A stretch of 64,000 nt of DNA, from contig NZ_ATAX01000017.1 in the NCBI RefSeq assembly GCF_000571935.1, forward strand, positions 18,485 to 82,484. Direction: 5' to 3'. The notes below the pieces were generated by a model. It made no database searches. It worked only from the letters and a program-made list of their open reading frames with translations, and was not told the DNA's origin. This DNA comes from Ruminococcus flavefaciens 007c (GTDB lineage: Bacteria; Bacillota; Clostridia; Oscillospirales; Ruminococcaceae). Each line of letters opens with the position of its first letter. Within the stretch, counting starts at the first letter, position 1. Made by a program: the position numbers and the translations under genes. This document shows, piece after piece, positions 50,102 through 59,244 of this stretch.

Positions 50102-51147
50102 GCGTTGATCTCCTTCCACTGTGTTTTCGGCATGGTCGCTACCTGCCAGCCGATGCCTTCCAGCGCAGTGGCTCTGTCGTAGGACTCTACATCCTGCGAA
50201 GCCCGCGTGATGGCATTGCTCAGGCCGTAGAGGGAGAGGTCGCCGCCCTTGATGAGATAATTCAGGATACTATCCTGTTCCGGCTGGTTGAGGTCATAAG
50301 CCTTGCCGGTCAGTTCGATGACATCCTGAACTCTGCCGGTGATCTTCGCACCGTGGCTCTGCTCCAATACACCGACGATCTGAGAAAACCTTGCTTCTTC
50401 GATTGCGGCAAGAGTTGTGTCACGGAGCTTCAGCATAAATGCGTGGTCTTCCGCTTCAAGCGTTTCATCTGTATAGATATTGAAGCTGTCTTCCAGAGCC
50501 TTTGCCGCTCTGCCCACATGGGTACGGCGTTCGCCCATACTGTTGACCACCATACCATTGGTGCAGGCAAGCGTATAAACAAGCGGCTGCACGGAAACTG
50601 CGCCGAGTCCGACTTCGGAATTGGAAATGATAACACCTGCCTGAACTCTGTCTCCGACACAAGCCATTTCAAGGCGATGATTGACGATCTTCAGATACAG
50701 CTTGTTCTCCGTGACTTCGCAGCTCATGACCTCCATGCCGTCCTGTCCTGCGAACAGCGGCAGTACCGCCGATGCAATCTCCAGATTGTCGATGCGGCGG
50801 TAACGGTCGGAAAGGAGCGCACGGGCGACCTGACCACTGCCGTAATCAAGGGTACGCACCATATAGCTGTTGCCATTATCGGAGAACCATGCGTTCACAT
50901 TATCTGCCAGAAGCTCCGGCTTCTGTTTCTGCATCATGTCATAATATCTCGCTGGGATACCGAGTGCCGATGCCACCTGACGATGAAAAAGCTGTGTTGT
51001 GCCAAAGCTGTGATCGTCTCCGATGCGGAAGGTGCTGCCGTCCTCGTCCAGACTGAATGCCTCTGCCGCACCGATATAGTCCTGCTTTGCTGCATTCTGA
51101 CGCTGAAGCTCTGTCAGAACCTCCGGTAATGCTCGTCCCTGTTTCAT
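50098..51147 (-). CDS. DUF932 phage/plasmid-like protein (349 aa)
   Basis: FGTTQLFHRQVASALGIPAR, then RTLDYGSGQVARALLSDRYR, VNHRLEMACVGDRVQAGVII and SNSEVGLGAVSVQPLVYTLA, are the DUF932 (TIGR03299) signature. Found next to replication genes in phages and plasmids; a DNA-binding or recombination role has been suggested but not shown. GGAGGATTTTTCT precedes the ATG. Confidence 0.9.
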   Translation of the reverse strand: MKQGRALPEVLTELQRQNAAKQDYIGAAEAFSLDEDGSTFRIGDDHSFGTTQLFHRQVASALGIPARYYDMMQKQKPELLADNVNAWFSDNGNSYMVRTLDYGSGQVARALLSDRYRRIDNLEIASAVLPLFAGQDGMEVMSCEVTENKLYLKIVNHRLEMACVGDRVQAGVIISNSEVGLGAVSVQPLVYTLACTNGMVVNSMGERRTHVGRAAKALEDSFNIYTDETLEAEDHAFMLKLRDTTLAAIEEARFSQIVGVLEQSHGAKITGRVQDVIELTGKAYDLNQPEQDSILNYLIKGGDLSLYGLSNAITRASQDVESYDRATALEGIGWQVATMPKTQWKEINA

Positions 51148-51159
51148 AGAAAAATCCTC

Positions 51160-53115
51160 CTAGTCTTTGAAATAATAATTGCCTGTATATCCGGCAGAGG
51201 ACAGCGGAAGGCCGTCCGCCCATGCCGGATTCTGATTCATGATATCGCACACATCATCGACAGTGTATTGTCCTTTCGGCACTTCGAGAATGACCTCATC
51301 GTGTACATGTCCGACAATGCCGAGCCCTACAAGCTCCATCCGGCGCATTGCTTCTGCAAGCAGGTCACGGGCAGTCGCCTGTGTGATGTTCTCTGTCAGC
51401 TTGCCGGAATAGGTTTCACCGCGTCTCCATTTGTTGTTTGCGCCGAGTCCTTCAAAGGTCAGTGCCATGCGTCCGAAACGATTTGGCTGTAATTTCGGTT
51501 TGATGTAGGCAAGCCTGCGACCTGACGGCAGCACGATCCACAATGTATTTGCTGAGAACTGAAAACCGATCCTGCCAACGGTTTTGTCCGTATGGTCATT
51601 TACTGTTTCGATCGCCGCTTTTTCCACGGCATACCAGAATTTCACGATCTCCGGGTTTGCGTCACGCCAGCTTGAAATGATGTCTGGAAGTTCATCCTCT
51701 TTCAGTCCCATATCCAGTGCGCCCATTGAGATCAGCGCACCGCTGCCGCCTCCGTAACCACAGGCAAGCTCTGCAACTTTGCCTTTCTGCCGCAGTTCGC
51801 CGTTGATGCCGTGCTTCACAACCGGAACGCCAAACATTTGCGAGGCAGATGCACAGTAGATATCCTCGCCGCGGACAAAGGCATCCAGCCGCCATTGCTC
51901 TCCGGCAAGCCATGCAAGCACACGAGCCTCGATAGCAGAGAAGTCAGCCACGATAAACTCACAGCCATCTTTCGGAATGAGCATCGTGCGGATAAGCTGT
52001 GACAGGATATCCGGCGTATTGCCGTACAGCGCTTCGATCATATCAAAACAGCCCATTTTGACCAGTTCTCTTGCTTCATCGAGCGTCGAGATGTGGTTCT
52101 GCGGAAGATTCTGCAATTGAATCCCGCGTCCTGCCCAGCGCTGTGTACGGTTCGCGCCGGAGAACTGAAACAGTCCGTGCGCTCTGCCGTCCTGACAGAT
52201 GTATCTCTCTGCCGCCTGATACTTCTTCACAGAGGACTTTGCCATCTGCAATCGCAGCTTCATCATATCCAGAGCTTCACCGTCTGCGCTGTGCTTGTCG
52301 AGGTCTGTGATAAGAGAAGCGACATTCTTTTTGCCGAGGGAATCCACCTCAATGCCGCGCTCCTCAAGCCAGCCCTTCAGCTGAGATACGGAGTTGGGAT
52401 TTTCAAGTCCTGTCAGGGCGTAGGCGCGTTTTGTCATTTCTTCGGACATTGCCATATTGCAGATGATCGCCTGCTGTACCAGTTCCTTATCGATCAGGAT
52501 GCCGCGGTCATTGATGCGCTGATCCATATGGTAGTAGTCCCATTCCTGCGGGAGCAGGGGGAACTTTTCAAGTCTCCGGCGAATATCCCGCTCGGTTTCC
52601 ACGTCCTGTATGCAGTAGCTTTTGAACAGCTTCCAGTCATCGGGAGCATGCTCCGGCAGATTCCTTGTTCTGCCGCCGTTTGCTTTGGTGGGCTTACAGG
52701 GCAGAGAGAAATAACGGATCAGGCGCTCACCGACGGCGTCCTTCTGCTGTGCGGTCTTCAGAGCCTGTGCCGCAGTTGCCAACTTCAGCGGCAGGGACAG
52801 CGATGCCGCCCACACCATCGTGCATTGCCAACTGTCCGGGGAAAGCTGTGTGCCGAGATATTTTGAAAGACAGGTACGCTCAAACTGTGCGTTCCATGCC
52901 GATTTGATAATACTGTCATCCTGCAGTGCATCCATAACATCCGTAGGGAGCTGCTCGCCGCAGGCCATATCCACGCATTGTGTTTCTTCATCGTCAAATG
53001 CATATGCGAACAGCAGGATATGGAAATCACCCTCAACATAGCGGTACACACCGCAGTTCGGGAGGTCAACATTCGAATAGGTCTCTAAGTCGATGGAAAG
53101 TACACGTCTGCTCAA
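51160..53115 (-). CDS. DNA polymerase I-like, family A (651 aa)
   Basis: TTG start (AAGGTGGTGATC upstream). N-terminal 3'-5' exonuclease (IDLETYS ~8; NAQFERTCL). Polymerase motif A VADFSAIEARVLAWLAGEQW (~388), motif B with K and GYGG (KGKVAELACGYGG), motif C HVHDEVILE (~600). No 5'-nuclease domain, as usual in phages. Replicative polymerase. Confidence 0.96.
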   Translation of the reverse strand: MSRRVLSIDLETYSNVDLPNCGVYRYVEGDFHILLFAYAFDDEETQCVDMACGEQLPTDVMDALQDDSIIKSAWNAQFERTCLSKYLGTQLSPDSWQCTMVWAASLSLPLKLATAAQALKTAQQKDAVGERLIRYFSLPCKPTKANGGRTRNLPEHAPDDWKLFKSYCIQDVETERDIRRRLEKFPLLPQEWDYYHMDQRINDRGILIDKELVQQAIICNMAMSEEMTKRAYALTGLENPNSVSQLKGWLEERGIEVDSLGKKNVASLITDLDKHSADGEALDMMKLRLQMAKSSVKKYQAAERYICQDGRAHGLFQFSGANRTQRWAGRGIQLQNLPQNHISTLDEARELVKMGCFDMIEALYGNTPDILSQLIRTMLIPKDGCEFIVADFSAIEARVLAWLAGEQWRLDAFVRGEDIYCASASQMFGVPVVKHGINGELRQKGKVAELACGYGGGSGALISMGALDMGLKEDELPDIISSWRDANPEIVKFWYAVEKAAIETVNDHTDKTVGRIGFQFSANTLWIVLPSGRRLAYIKPKLQPNRFGRMALTFEGLGANNKWRRGETYSGKLTENITQATARDLLAEAMRRMELVGLGIVGHVHDEVILEVPKGQYTVDDVCDIMNQNPAWADGLPLSSAGYTGNYYFKD

Positions 53116-53165
53116 TAATGATCACCACCTTGTGTATGTAAAAGGGAGGACACGCCTCCCTTGTC

Positions 53166-53747
53166 TCAGTTCAGAAAATCCATATCATCATCGTCAAGCT
53201 CGTCGGCATCATCGCCCTCGACCTCCACAAAATCGGATGCCGCAGTCGGTCTGCCGGCAAGGCGCTCACCGTGACGGACAAGCTGAATGTTCTGGAGTCC
53301 TGCTGCAATGCCCTTGTTACCGGATGCTGCAAAACCGTAGAAGTTGACGCTGACATTGCAGTAATCGCCGCTGCCGCATTCCATCGGGTCGAGAATCGGC
53401 TGCACATGGCGGTCAACGATCTGCGGTGCGTCCTTACTGGTCGCATTGAAGAAGAAATGACCTGCGTAGTTCTCGTCATCGGGGCGGTCAATATCGCCGT
53501 CATGCATGGGCAGTTTGAGATTTGCGGGGATCTTGCCGCTCCACTTCTTCTCCTTGGCAGCTTCCTTCGCAGCCTCGATCGCTTTCTTGATCTTGGCGAG
53601 GGTAGCCTTGTCATCCTTGGGGATCAGCAAAGAGACGGAATACTTTTCATCGCTGCCGTTGATGCTCTTGGGCTCCCAGATGTTTGCAAAAGAGATGCGG
53701 CAGGGCACGATGACCTTCGTTGCGGGTGCTGTATTGTTGTTTGCCAT
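53166..53747 (-). CDS. DUF2815 protein, probable single-strand DNA-binding protein (193 aa)
   Basis: VIVPCRISFANIWEPKSING...KYSVSLLIPKDD, then YAGHFFFNATSKDAPQIVDR and YCNVSVNFYGFAASGNKGIA. An OB-fold family related to T7 gp2.5. The highly acidic C-terminal tail (EVEGDDADELDDDDMDFLN) is typical of SSBs, where it recruits partner proteins. Sits next to the polymerase. Confidence 0.93.
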   Translation of the reverse strand: MANNNTAPATKVIVPCRISFANIWEPKSINGSDEKYSVSLLIPKDDKATLAKIKKAIEAAKEAAKEKKWSGKIPANLKLPMHDGDIDRPDDENYAGHFFFNATSKDAPQIVDRHVQPILDPMECGSGDYCNVSVNFYGFAASGNKGIAAGLQNIQLVRHGERLAGRPTAASDFVEVEGDDADELDDDDMDFLN

Positions 53748-53773
53748 TGTTTTTTCCTCCTGAAATGTAGTTT

Positions 53774-55024
53774 TTATTCCTCGTCAGGCAGTACCGAAAA
53801 CTCCTGATCCGGGGCTGATGTGAGATCGACAGGCTCTCTCGGGTCGCTTTCCGGTACGAGAGCCAGCTTTCCGGGCGGCTTGGCGACATATGCACCGAGC
53901 AGCTCATTGAACTTTTTCTTGCCCATCATCTTTTCAAATTCCGTCAGCGTGATGAGCGTCTGCTTGTAAAGATCGGTGTAGCCGTTCTGCACAGCAGTAT
54001 CGACCACCGCCTTGGTGTCAGTGAAAATACGTTTACTTCTGCCTTCGACCACCTTATAGCCGGGAATGGGTACGCCGTGGTTGATCGCTTCAGAGGAGAC
54101 GAATGCGAACACAGCCTCTATCCACGAGGATATCCTGTTCAGCGTCGGCAGTATCTCCGCCAGTTCGGATATCGGGATCAGTCCCGGCTGCTTGAATACG
54201 GCGGTATTGGTATCCGCTTCATAAGGGGCGGTCATATCGCTTTCCTCTGTGGTATCATCAAATGCGCCTGCATCAAGGTCGAGGAAATCCTCACGGCAGA
54301 GCGCCAGTGCTTCATCGGCACACGCCTTGCAGACCGGCTTTGCACGGCAGAAGCGGCACCAGTCGCCGGGATGCTGTTCACCCTTGCCCTCGAAAGCAAG
54401 CAGAGCGGTCGGTTTGATGCTCTCGCCCCAGTCCTCAAGCTCCTGCCTGCTGCATTCAAAGGTGCTGATATTGTCAAGGCGGGGCTGGATGATGCTCATA
54501 CGAACGATCTCGATATCATACAAAAAGCCGTAGGCGGCTAAACCTCCGAGCGCGTACAGCATCATCTGACTGTTGTGGTCTGCATCCACGAACACGCCTT
54601 TGCCCGTCTTGAAATCACATACATGAAGCAGGCCTCTGCCGTTTTCGTCCTTGCCAATAATAAGCATATCTGCAGTACCAAAGCCGGAAGGAGCTATGTG
54701 ACTGTAATCGACACGTTCTTCAACGAAAGCAAGGGGTTCACAGCCGTTTTCCCGCATCTGCTCGATGATGGAAATGACGAATTCGGCATACACGTCGGTA
54801 ATCTGCTCAATTTCCTCAGTGTCGAACTCCTCTGACTGCGGGCGTTTCACACGCTCATGCAGATACTTTCGGACCTTGTACTCGCAGATCTCATGGGCGA
54901 ATGTACCTTCTTCGGCATAGACGGAGCTTTCGTTCGGGAAGTTCTCCTGCAACCGGACGGAAGGCGGACAGTGCAGCCACTGCTTGGAACTGGATGCGCT
55001 CAGAAGCGCATGTACATCCGGCAT
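53774..55024 (-). CDS. DUF2800 Cas4-like nuclease family protein (416 aa)
   Basis: LLSASSSKQWLHCPPSVRLQ and YAEEGTFAHEICEYKVRKYL at the start. ADMLIIGKDENGRGLLHVCD, FKTGKG provides the PD-(D/E)XK core. CRFCRAKPVCKACADEAL supplies the Cys cluster (probable Fe-S). Resembles Cas4/AddB-type exonucleases; likely processes DNA ends for recombination with the adjacent SSB. Confidence 0.93.
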   Translation of the reverse strand: MPDVHALLSASSSKQWLHCPPSVRLQENFPNESSVYAEEGTFAHEICEYKVRKYLHERVKRPQSEEFDTEEIEQITDVYAEFVISIIEQMRENGCEPLAFVEERVDYSHIAPSGFGTADMLIIGKDENGRGLLHVCDFKTGKGVFVDADHNSQMMLYALGGLAAYGFLYDIEIVRMSIIQPRLDNISTFECSRQELEDWGESIKPTALLAFEGKGEQHPGDWCRFCRAKPVCKACADEALALCREDFLDLDAGAFDDTTEESDMTAPYEADTNTAVFKQPGLIPISELAEILPTLNRISSWIEAVFAFVSSEAINHGVPIPGYKVVEGRSKRIFTDTKAVVDTAVQNGYTDLYKQTLITLTEFEKMMGKKKFNELLGAYVAKPPGKLALVPESDPREPVDLTSAPDQEFSVLPDEE

Positions 55025-55038
55025 CCGATCACCTCCGG

Positions 55039-55527
55039 TCAGAGCTGGGACACATCGGTGAGGAATGCCTCATACTTGTCCTGCGGAATGTCGCTGACCT
55101 TTGCTGCGCCATATGATTTCAGCAGGGCGAGAACCTTGTCCTTGTTGGCTCTGTTCTGCTTGATCTTGCCGGTCACGACCTTAATAAGGTCATCGGCAGT
55201 CAGCTCCGATGCAGGCTCCTGTTTCTTTGCAGCGGCTTTCTTTTTCGGCTGATCCTTCGGCTTTTCCTCCGGCTCAGTGTCCCACGGAAGATCATCTGCC
55301 GAGAGGATTTCCTCAAACTCATCCGGATTGATAGTCTCCGGAGCCGTCTCAGCCGCAGGCTTCGGCACACCGTTGATCGCCATTTCTGCAAGCTGCTGTG
55401 CCATGCCCGGCTCCATTGAATTCAGAAGCTGGATAACACCGCCAAAGATCGTGCCGAGTCCGTCGATCAGCTTTTTTGCGTCTACCGGGATCGGCTCCGG
55501 CAGCTTGTTCTTTTTAGTCTCCGTCAT
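55039..55527 (-). CDS. Conserved phage replication-module protein (162 aa)
   Basis: N-terminal helical segment (DAKKLIDGLGTIFGGVIQLL), Pro/Glu/Lys-rich hinge (~70-110, KPKDQPKKKAAAKKQ), and a small C-terminal domain (VLALLKSYGAAKVSDIPQDK, YEAFLTDVSQL) resembling the rho/helical tails seen in phage accessory replication proteins. No enzyme motif. Coupled to the 55514 gene by overlap, upstream of the DUF2800 gene. Confidence 0.65.
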   Translation of the reverse strand: MTETKKNKLPEPIPVDAKKLIDGLGTIFGGVIQLLNSMEPGMAQQLAEMAINGVPKPAAETAPETINPDEFEEILSADDLPWDTEPEEKPKDQPKKKAAAKKQEPASELTADDLIKVVTGKIKQNRANKDKVLALLKSYGAAKVSDIPQDKYEAFLTDVSQL

Positions 55528-55873
55528 AGATCAGTCCCTCCTCGTCATCATCATAGTTTTCAGGCATCTTATCACTGACACCGCTGTCCCTGCGGAGCTT
55601 CTTCCTGAAATCGTCCGGGTAGCGGATCTCGAAGAAAACGCCCTCGTCATCGATCTTCAGGCGGAATACACCGACATCCAGTTCCATGTTCGGGAGCATG
55701 GCTGATGCCATCGACATGAAGCGAAACATATCCGTTGCGGTCTGTGCGATGTCTCCGGCACGCTTGTCCATTGCCGTTTCAAGCAGCTTCAGTGCATCCG
55801 GCTTAGCTGCGGACTTGCCGGGATCAGGTGCGGCACCGCCGTTGTAACGGTTCTTCGGGGTTCTGTTTTCCAT
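55514..55873 (-). CDS. Hypothetical phage protein (119 aa)
   Basis: Start at ATG 55873 after AAAGGAAAAGCTT. N-terminus disordered (MENRTPKNRYNGGAAPDPGK). Core helical and beta segments (FRFMSMASAMLPNMELDVGV, FRLKIDDEGVFFEIRYPDD), acidic C-terminal end. First gene of the replication operon behind the 38-bp repeat. Family unknown to me. Confidence 0.65.
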   Translation of the reverse strand: MENRTPKNRYNGGAAPDPGKSAAKPDALKLLETAMDKRAGDIAQTATDMFRFMSMASAMLPNMELDVGVFRLKIDDEGVFFEIRYPDDFRKKLRRDSGVSDKMPENYDDDEEGLIYDGD

Positions 55874-55935
55874 AAGCTTTTCCTTTCTGTGCGGCCTTGC
55901 GGCCAATGTATTATCGTGAGGAGCATCAAGGCCTC

Positions 55936-55973
55936 TCATATACTGTCGTGGGAGTAGTCAAATTTTCGGTATC
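55936..55973 (-). promoter_or_regulatory. 38-bp repeat, copy 1 (candidate phage sigma promoter)
   Basis: The 18-bp and 14-bp blocks are identical to the copy at 43411-43448, with the same 6-bp gap. It lies between the sigma-factor gene and the first replication gene (55873), 63 bp before its start. The minus strand reads GATACCGAAAATTT, gap, TCCCACGACAGTATATGA. Confidence 0.65.
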
Positions 55974-55995
55974 GACTAAAATTTTTATGTTTTGA

Positions 55996-56703
55996 TCAAT
56001 CAAGAATGCCTTTTGCTTTAGCAAGTGCATACTTCATATGCTGATGAACGGTTGATACACGGCAGCTCAGAATTTCGGCGATTTCTTCAATTGTCATGCA
56101 ATCTCTGTAATACATGATGAACACTTTACGCTGCTTCTCCGTCATCGCAGCCAGCATTTCTTCTCTGGTCTCACGACGTTCAACGGCATCCTGCGGATTC
56201 TCACCCATGCGTCCGTCGTACCAGTTGAAGGCTCTGCGAAAAGGGTCTGCTACCGCCAGTTCCATATCACCGTCCTTATCTCCGTTGTCTGCGCTGTCAT
56301 AATCTGTGGTGTCCTTGCGGCTGCCGGTGCGGTTCATGCTGTTTGCCTCGATGCGGTGGTCGCCGATCAGTGTCACTGCTAGGATCCACGGCTGTGCAGA
56401 GAGAAAGCCGTCCGGCAGTTCGTAGGTCTCTCTGAAGGTGTCCTTTTCCGAATCTCTCAGCTTATTAAAATAGAAAGTGAAGCTTTTGCAGTACGGCAGC
56501 CACACAACTGTGCGTCCGGTGATATTCTGATAGATTGCAAAGCCGTTGCTGAACAGTGTGCAGTCGTTTGTTTCTGCGATCGGATCACCGGCGGTCTCAA
56601 ACAGCTCTTTCGGTGTCGGAGTCTTGCCGGACTTTTCAGCAAGGTCGAGGAAGGTGAGCAGTTCTCCGAGGGTGGTCTTATCTGTTACTGTGATCGTATT
56701 CAT
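55996..56703 (-). CDS. Sigma-70-family-like transcription factor with region 4 (235 aa)
   Basis: Start at ATG 56703 after GGAAAGGAACGGCT. Residues ~180-235 are a region-4 HTH: MTEKQRKVFIMYYRDCMTIE, EIAEILSCRVSTVHQHMKYA. The N-terminal ~150 residues (WLPYCKSFTFYFNKL...) do not look like regular region 2, so it could be an unusual ECF-type sigma or an ArpU/RinA-like activator. It stands before the replication operon and beside one 38-bp repeat, its likely target. Confidence 0.75.
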   Translation of the reverse strand: MNTITVTDKTTLGELLTFLDLAEKSGKTPTPKELFETAGDPIAETNDCTLFSNGFAIYQNITGRTVVWLPYCKSFTFYFNKLRDSEKDTFRETYELPDGFLSAQPWILAVTLIGDHRIEANSMNRTGSRKDTTDYDSADNGDKDGDMELAVADPFRRAFNWYDGRMGENPQDAVERRETREEMLAAMTEKQRKVFIMYYRDCMTIEEIAEILSCRVSTVHQHMKYALAKAKGILD

Positions 56704-56736
56704 AGCCGTTCCTTTCCGCAAGGAACGCACTCGCGG

Positions 56737-57059
56737 CAGATGCTCCTACTGCGTAAAAGGCACGCAGGCAGACGATGTCCACACGGAATACAGCCGCGGT
56801 CTGTACAGACCACAAGTCCTACTGCATTCCGTTATGAGCATCTGTCCGCCAATGCGCGCCTTGACTAACAAATGTGATTTTTTATGCTTCGGTATAAGAA
56901 TAGCCGGATGCATACAGAGGGAGAACATACAGCCGGTCTGTCGTCCACAGGGTATAGCTGTGGCATTGAGACGTTAGCTGTATGAACATCCGCTACCGTA
57001 TGCATCCGGCAGTGAGGTGTTTTTTACAGTCCCGTAGGCTGATGCCTGTCCTTGACTGT
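56737..57059 (-). ncRNA. Large candidate structured RNA/leader upstream of the sigma-like gene
   Basis: Nested perfect or near-perfect stems (coordinates on +). CAGATGCTC/GAGCATCTG (56737-56745 with 56836-56844) encloses CTGCGT/ACGCAG (56749-56767), a 10/11 stem (56783-56793 with 56822-56832) and the palindrome GGTCTGTACAGACC (56798-56811). A 13-bp stem (56903-56915 with 56998-57010) encloses CATACAGC/GCTGTATG and CCACAG/CTGTGG. ACAGTC/GACTGT (57026-57059) encloses AGGC/GCCT. No coding frame is credible. It ends ~34 bp before the sigma-gene start, so it is a leader or a separate ncRNA. Confidence 0.6.
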
Positions 57060-57100
57060 GTCTATATCATAACATATCCGAATTTTCTTTTACATACATA

Positions 57101-57254
57101 AAAAATGGGGGCTGTTTTTTATGCACTGTGCTTGTATCGCCCTCTTGCATTAGTCCGTAGTTGTTCGCATTATCTAAATTAGATGGATATTATATGAACA
57201 TTCTATTTCTAAACTGTTTCAAAAACGCAAATCGCCCCCATTTTTTCCGGGGGC
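57101..57254. repeat. 12-bp inverted repeat and hairpin between sigma leader and protease gene
   Basis: AAAAATGGGGGC (57101-57112) is the exact complement of GCCCCCATTTTT (57234-57245). The latter's GCCCCC can instead pair locally with GGGGGC (57249-57254). The AT-rich stretch between has no gene. Confidence 0.5.
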
Positions 57255-57275
57255 TGCATAAAATTATTTCAGGGT

Positions 57276-57302
57276 ATAAAAAAGGAGGCTCGAAAGCCTC
57301 CT
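57276..57302 (-). terminator. Terminator of the ImmA/IrrE-HTH gene
   Basis: AGGAGGCT (57283-57290) and AGCCTCCT (57295-57302) with a 4-nt loop, followed on the minus strand by a run of T. Confidence 0.92.
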
Positions 57303-57315
57303 GAAAATGTCGTTT

Positions 57316-59244
57316 TTACATACTTTTCTTAGCGTACCGCTTCTTTTCCTCACAGTCTCTCGTCCACGGCGTAAAGCCTTCTGCCTTCAGCAGATCATTG
57401 ATCTGGTATACATTTGCCTTCGGCATCAGCTCGAAAATTGTCACATACAGCCGGTGGGCAGGATTACCCATGTCGAATTCGACTTTTGCCTTCTGCATAA
57501 GGTCAAGACGGAACGACTCCTCAAGCTCCAAAGCTACACAGAATGCCAGCACCGTTTCAAGCTTCACTTTCTTGCCGCTGCGCATCTTGTTGACAGTGTT
57601 CACGCCCATACCGCTGCGGTCTGCGACCTGATCTGAGGTAACACCGCATCTTTCCATATGGAATCGCACCGCCTTGCCGAATTCGTTGACAGCTGAAGGA
57701 ACGGCGAGCTTATCGTTTTCTTCAGATATCTCATACATTGCCATGCGGATCTTCTTTCGCTGCTCATCGCTGAACGAACGATTCTCAGCTGTGATCTCTG
57801 TCAATTCGTCCTTATGCAGCTCGCCATAGGTATAGCTGTAGTCAAATTCTGCATAGACACGTTTGAAATCCAGACAGCACTCTGCCATATGATGTCTTGC
57901 ATACTCGGTCAAGCCCATAGCGATACCGTGTTCCTTGCGGATATACCTGTCGCTGTTGATGATAACATGACCGTCCAGATATATGAACTTCTTGGAACGG
58001 ACAAGCTCTGCGAAGGTATCGCAGGATGCAAATACATCGGAGATGTGACTGAACGACAGCGTATAGGTATAATCATCCGGGAATCTCAGCTCTACATCGT
58101 AGTCCTCGACATATCCTGTGGTGTTGTAGACATACACACCGCGTACTTCCGGCCACCCCAGTTCAACGATACGCTTCTTCGCAGCATTGCGGGATACTCC
58201 GAACTTCCATTTTACAAGATCGATCAGTTCTCTGTAATCGTCCCAATCAGGCTCGCCGGGGAGCTTCTCAAAGAAGTTCAGAATGACCTCGGACGCCTGT
58301 TCCTCCGGCATCTGAATGAAGCGCGGGATCGCATTTGCCTGCGTTTCCATCCATTTCAGGCAACTGCGTTGTGTTTTGGAGTAAAAATAGTCATTGAACT
58401 CCGGCATCTTCCTGCCGACCATTTTCCGATAATAGCTCTGCAGCTCATAGAACAGGTTGTGAAGGTAAGCGTGAACGCACTCATGAATAATAGCGTTCTG
58501 AGCTTCTTCCTCCTCCAGAGACTCATCCACAAGGATCGTAGGACCGCCAATTTTCATTTTGATTGCTTTGCCGTCCTTATCATAGACGGTCGTATCCCGC
58601 TTATCAAGGATCAGTTTGGACTTGACCTTGCCGTTTTTTGAAAGACGGGCATACTTTATGTCAAGACCCATAAACCTCGCAATCACAAATGTATTGATGC
58701 AGCCTGGATAATTCGATTTATAGGGATAAAAGCCGTCAAATATCTCCTGAGCTATGCTCTCAAAATCCTTCTTTGAAAGGATAGGCACCAGAAATTCATC
58801 CAGAGGATTATTCAGTCGGATAAACTGCCCGTTGTATATTTCTGCATCACACAGAAAATCCGATCCGCCGTTGGAGCAGTAATAACCGTGTACGATATAT
58901 TTCTGACACTGCCTGTACCCGTTCATATCGAACACGACATTGCAGATCACATACATATCAAAGGAATCGTGGTCTATGCGGTCATATCTGCCTTCCTCTA
59001 TGATGACAGTTTCGATATCGGCCTCCCTCGGAACACCCCACGGCAGCGGGAGCTGACGATAGTAGTGTAGTTCACGGATGTGTCGGCCATACTCCAGTGT
59101 GTAGTTCCATTTGAGAAAATCGGTGAAGGACACGATCTCCGGAAGTTCCCCATGCCAGTCCGGGTTACGGATCACTTTGTACTGCCCCGGATGCAGCTTG
59201 TCGGGAATCGTGAGAAAAGGTCCTCTGTCAAGGTATATAGTCAT
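57316..59244 (-). CDS. ImmA/IrrE-type metalloprotease with C-terminal XRE HTH (642 aa)
   Basis: Zinc-protease motif NAIIHECVHAYLHNLF (~265, HExxH) with downstream ETQANAIPRFIQMPEEQASE as third-ligand region. Residues ~535-600 form an XRE HTH (GVTSDQVADRSGMGVNTVNK). The N-terminal ~200 residues and a middle section are unassigned. ImmA cleaves phage repressors; IrrE/PprI cleaves DdrO. Fusion to an HTH, and the far greater length than usual (~200-300), is notable. Divergent from the repressor gene, it is probably the induction antagonist. AGGAGGGCGTAA precedes the start. Confidence 0.9.
   Translation of the reverse strand: MTIYLDRGPFLTIPDKLHPGQYKVIRNPDWHGELPEIVSFTDFLKWNYTLEYGRHIRELHYYRQLPLPWGVPREADIETVIIEEGRYDRIDHDSFDMYVICNVVFDMNGYRQCQKYIVHGYYCSNGGSDFLCDAEIYNGQFIRLNNPLDEFLVPILSKKDFESIAQEIFDGFYPYKSNYPGCINTFVIARFMGLDIKYARLSKNGKVKSKLILDKRDTTVYDKDGKAIKMKIGGPTILVDESLEEEEAQNAIIHECVHAYLHNLFYELQSYYRKMVGRKMPEFNDYFYSKTQRSCLKWMETQANAIPRFIQMPEEQASEVILNFFEKLPGEPDWDDYRELIDLVKWKFGVSRNAAKKRIVELGWPEVRGVYVYNTTGYVEDYDVELRFPDDYTYTLSFSHISDVFASCDTFAELVRSKKFIYLDGHVIINSDRYIRKEHGIAMGLTEYARHHMAECCLDFKRVYAEFDYSYTYGELHKDELTEITAENRSFSDEQRKKIRMAMYEISEENDKLAVPSAVNEFGKAVRFHMERCGVTSDQVADRSGMGVNTVNKMRSGKKVKLETVLAFCVALELEESFRLDLMQKAKVEFDMGNPAHRLYVTIFELMPKANVYQINDLLKAEGFTPWTRDCEEKKRYAKKSM

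Noticed and set aside
56798..56811. Palindrome GGTCTGTACAGACC as a LexA box or repressor operator
   Set aside because: Does not match the GAAC-N4-GTTC box and does not resemble the ACACT/AGTGT operator of the repressor; it is better explained as part of the nested RNA stems.
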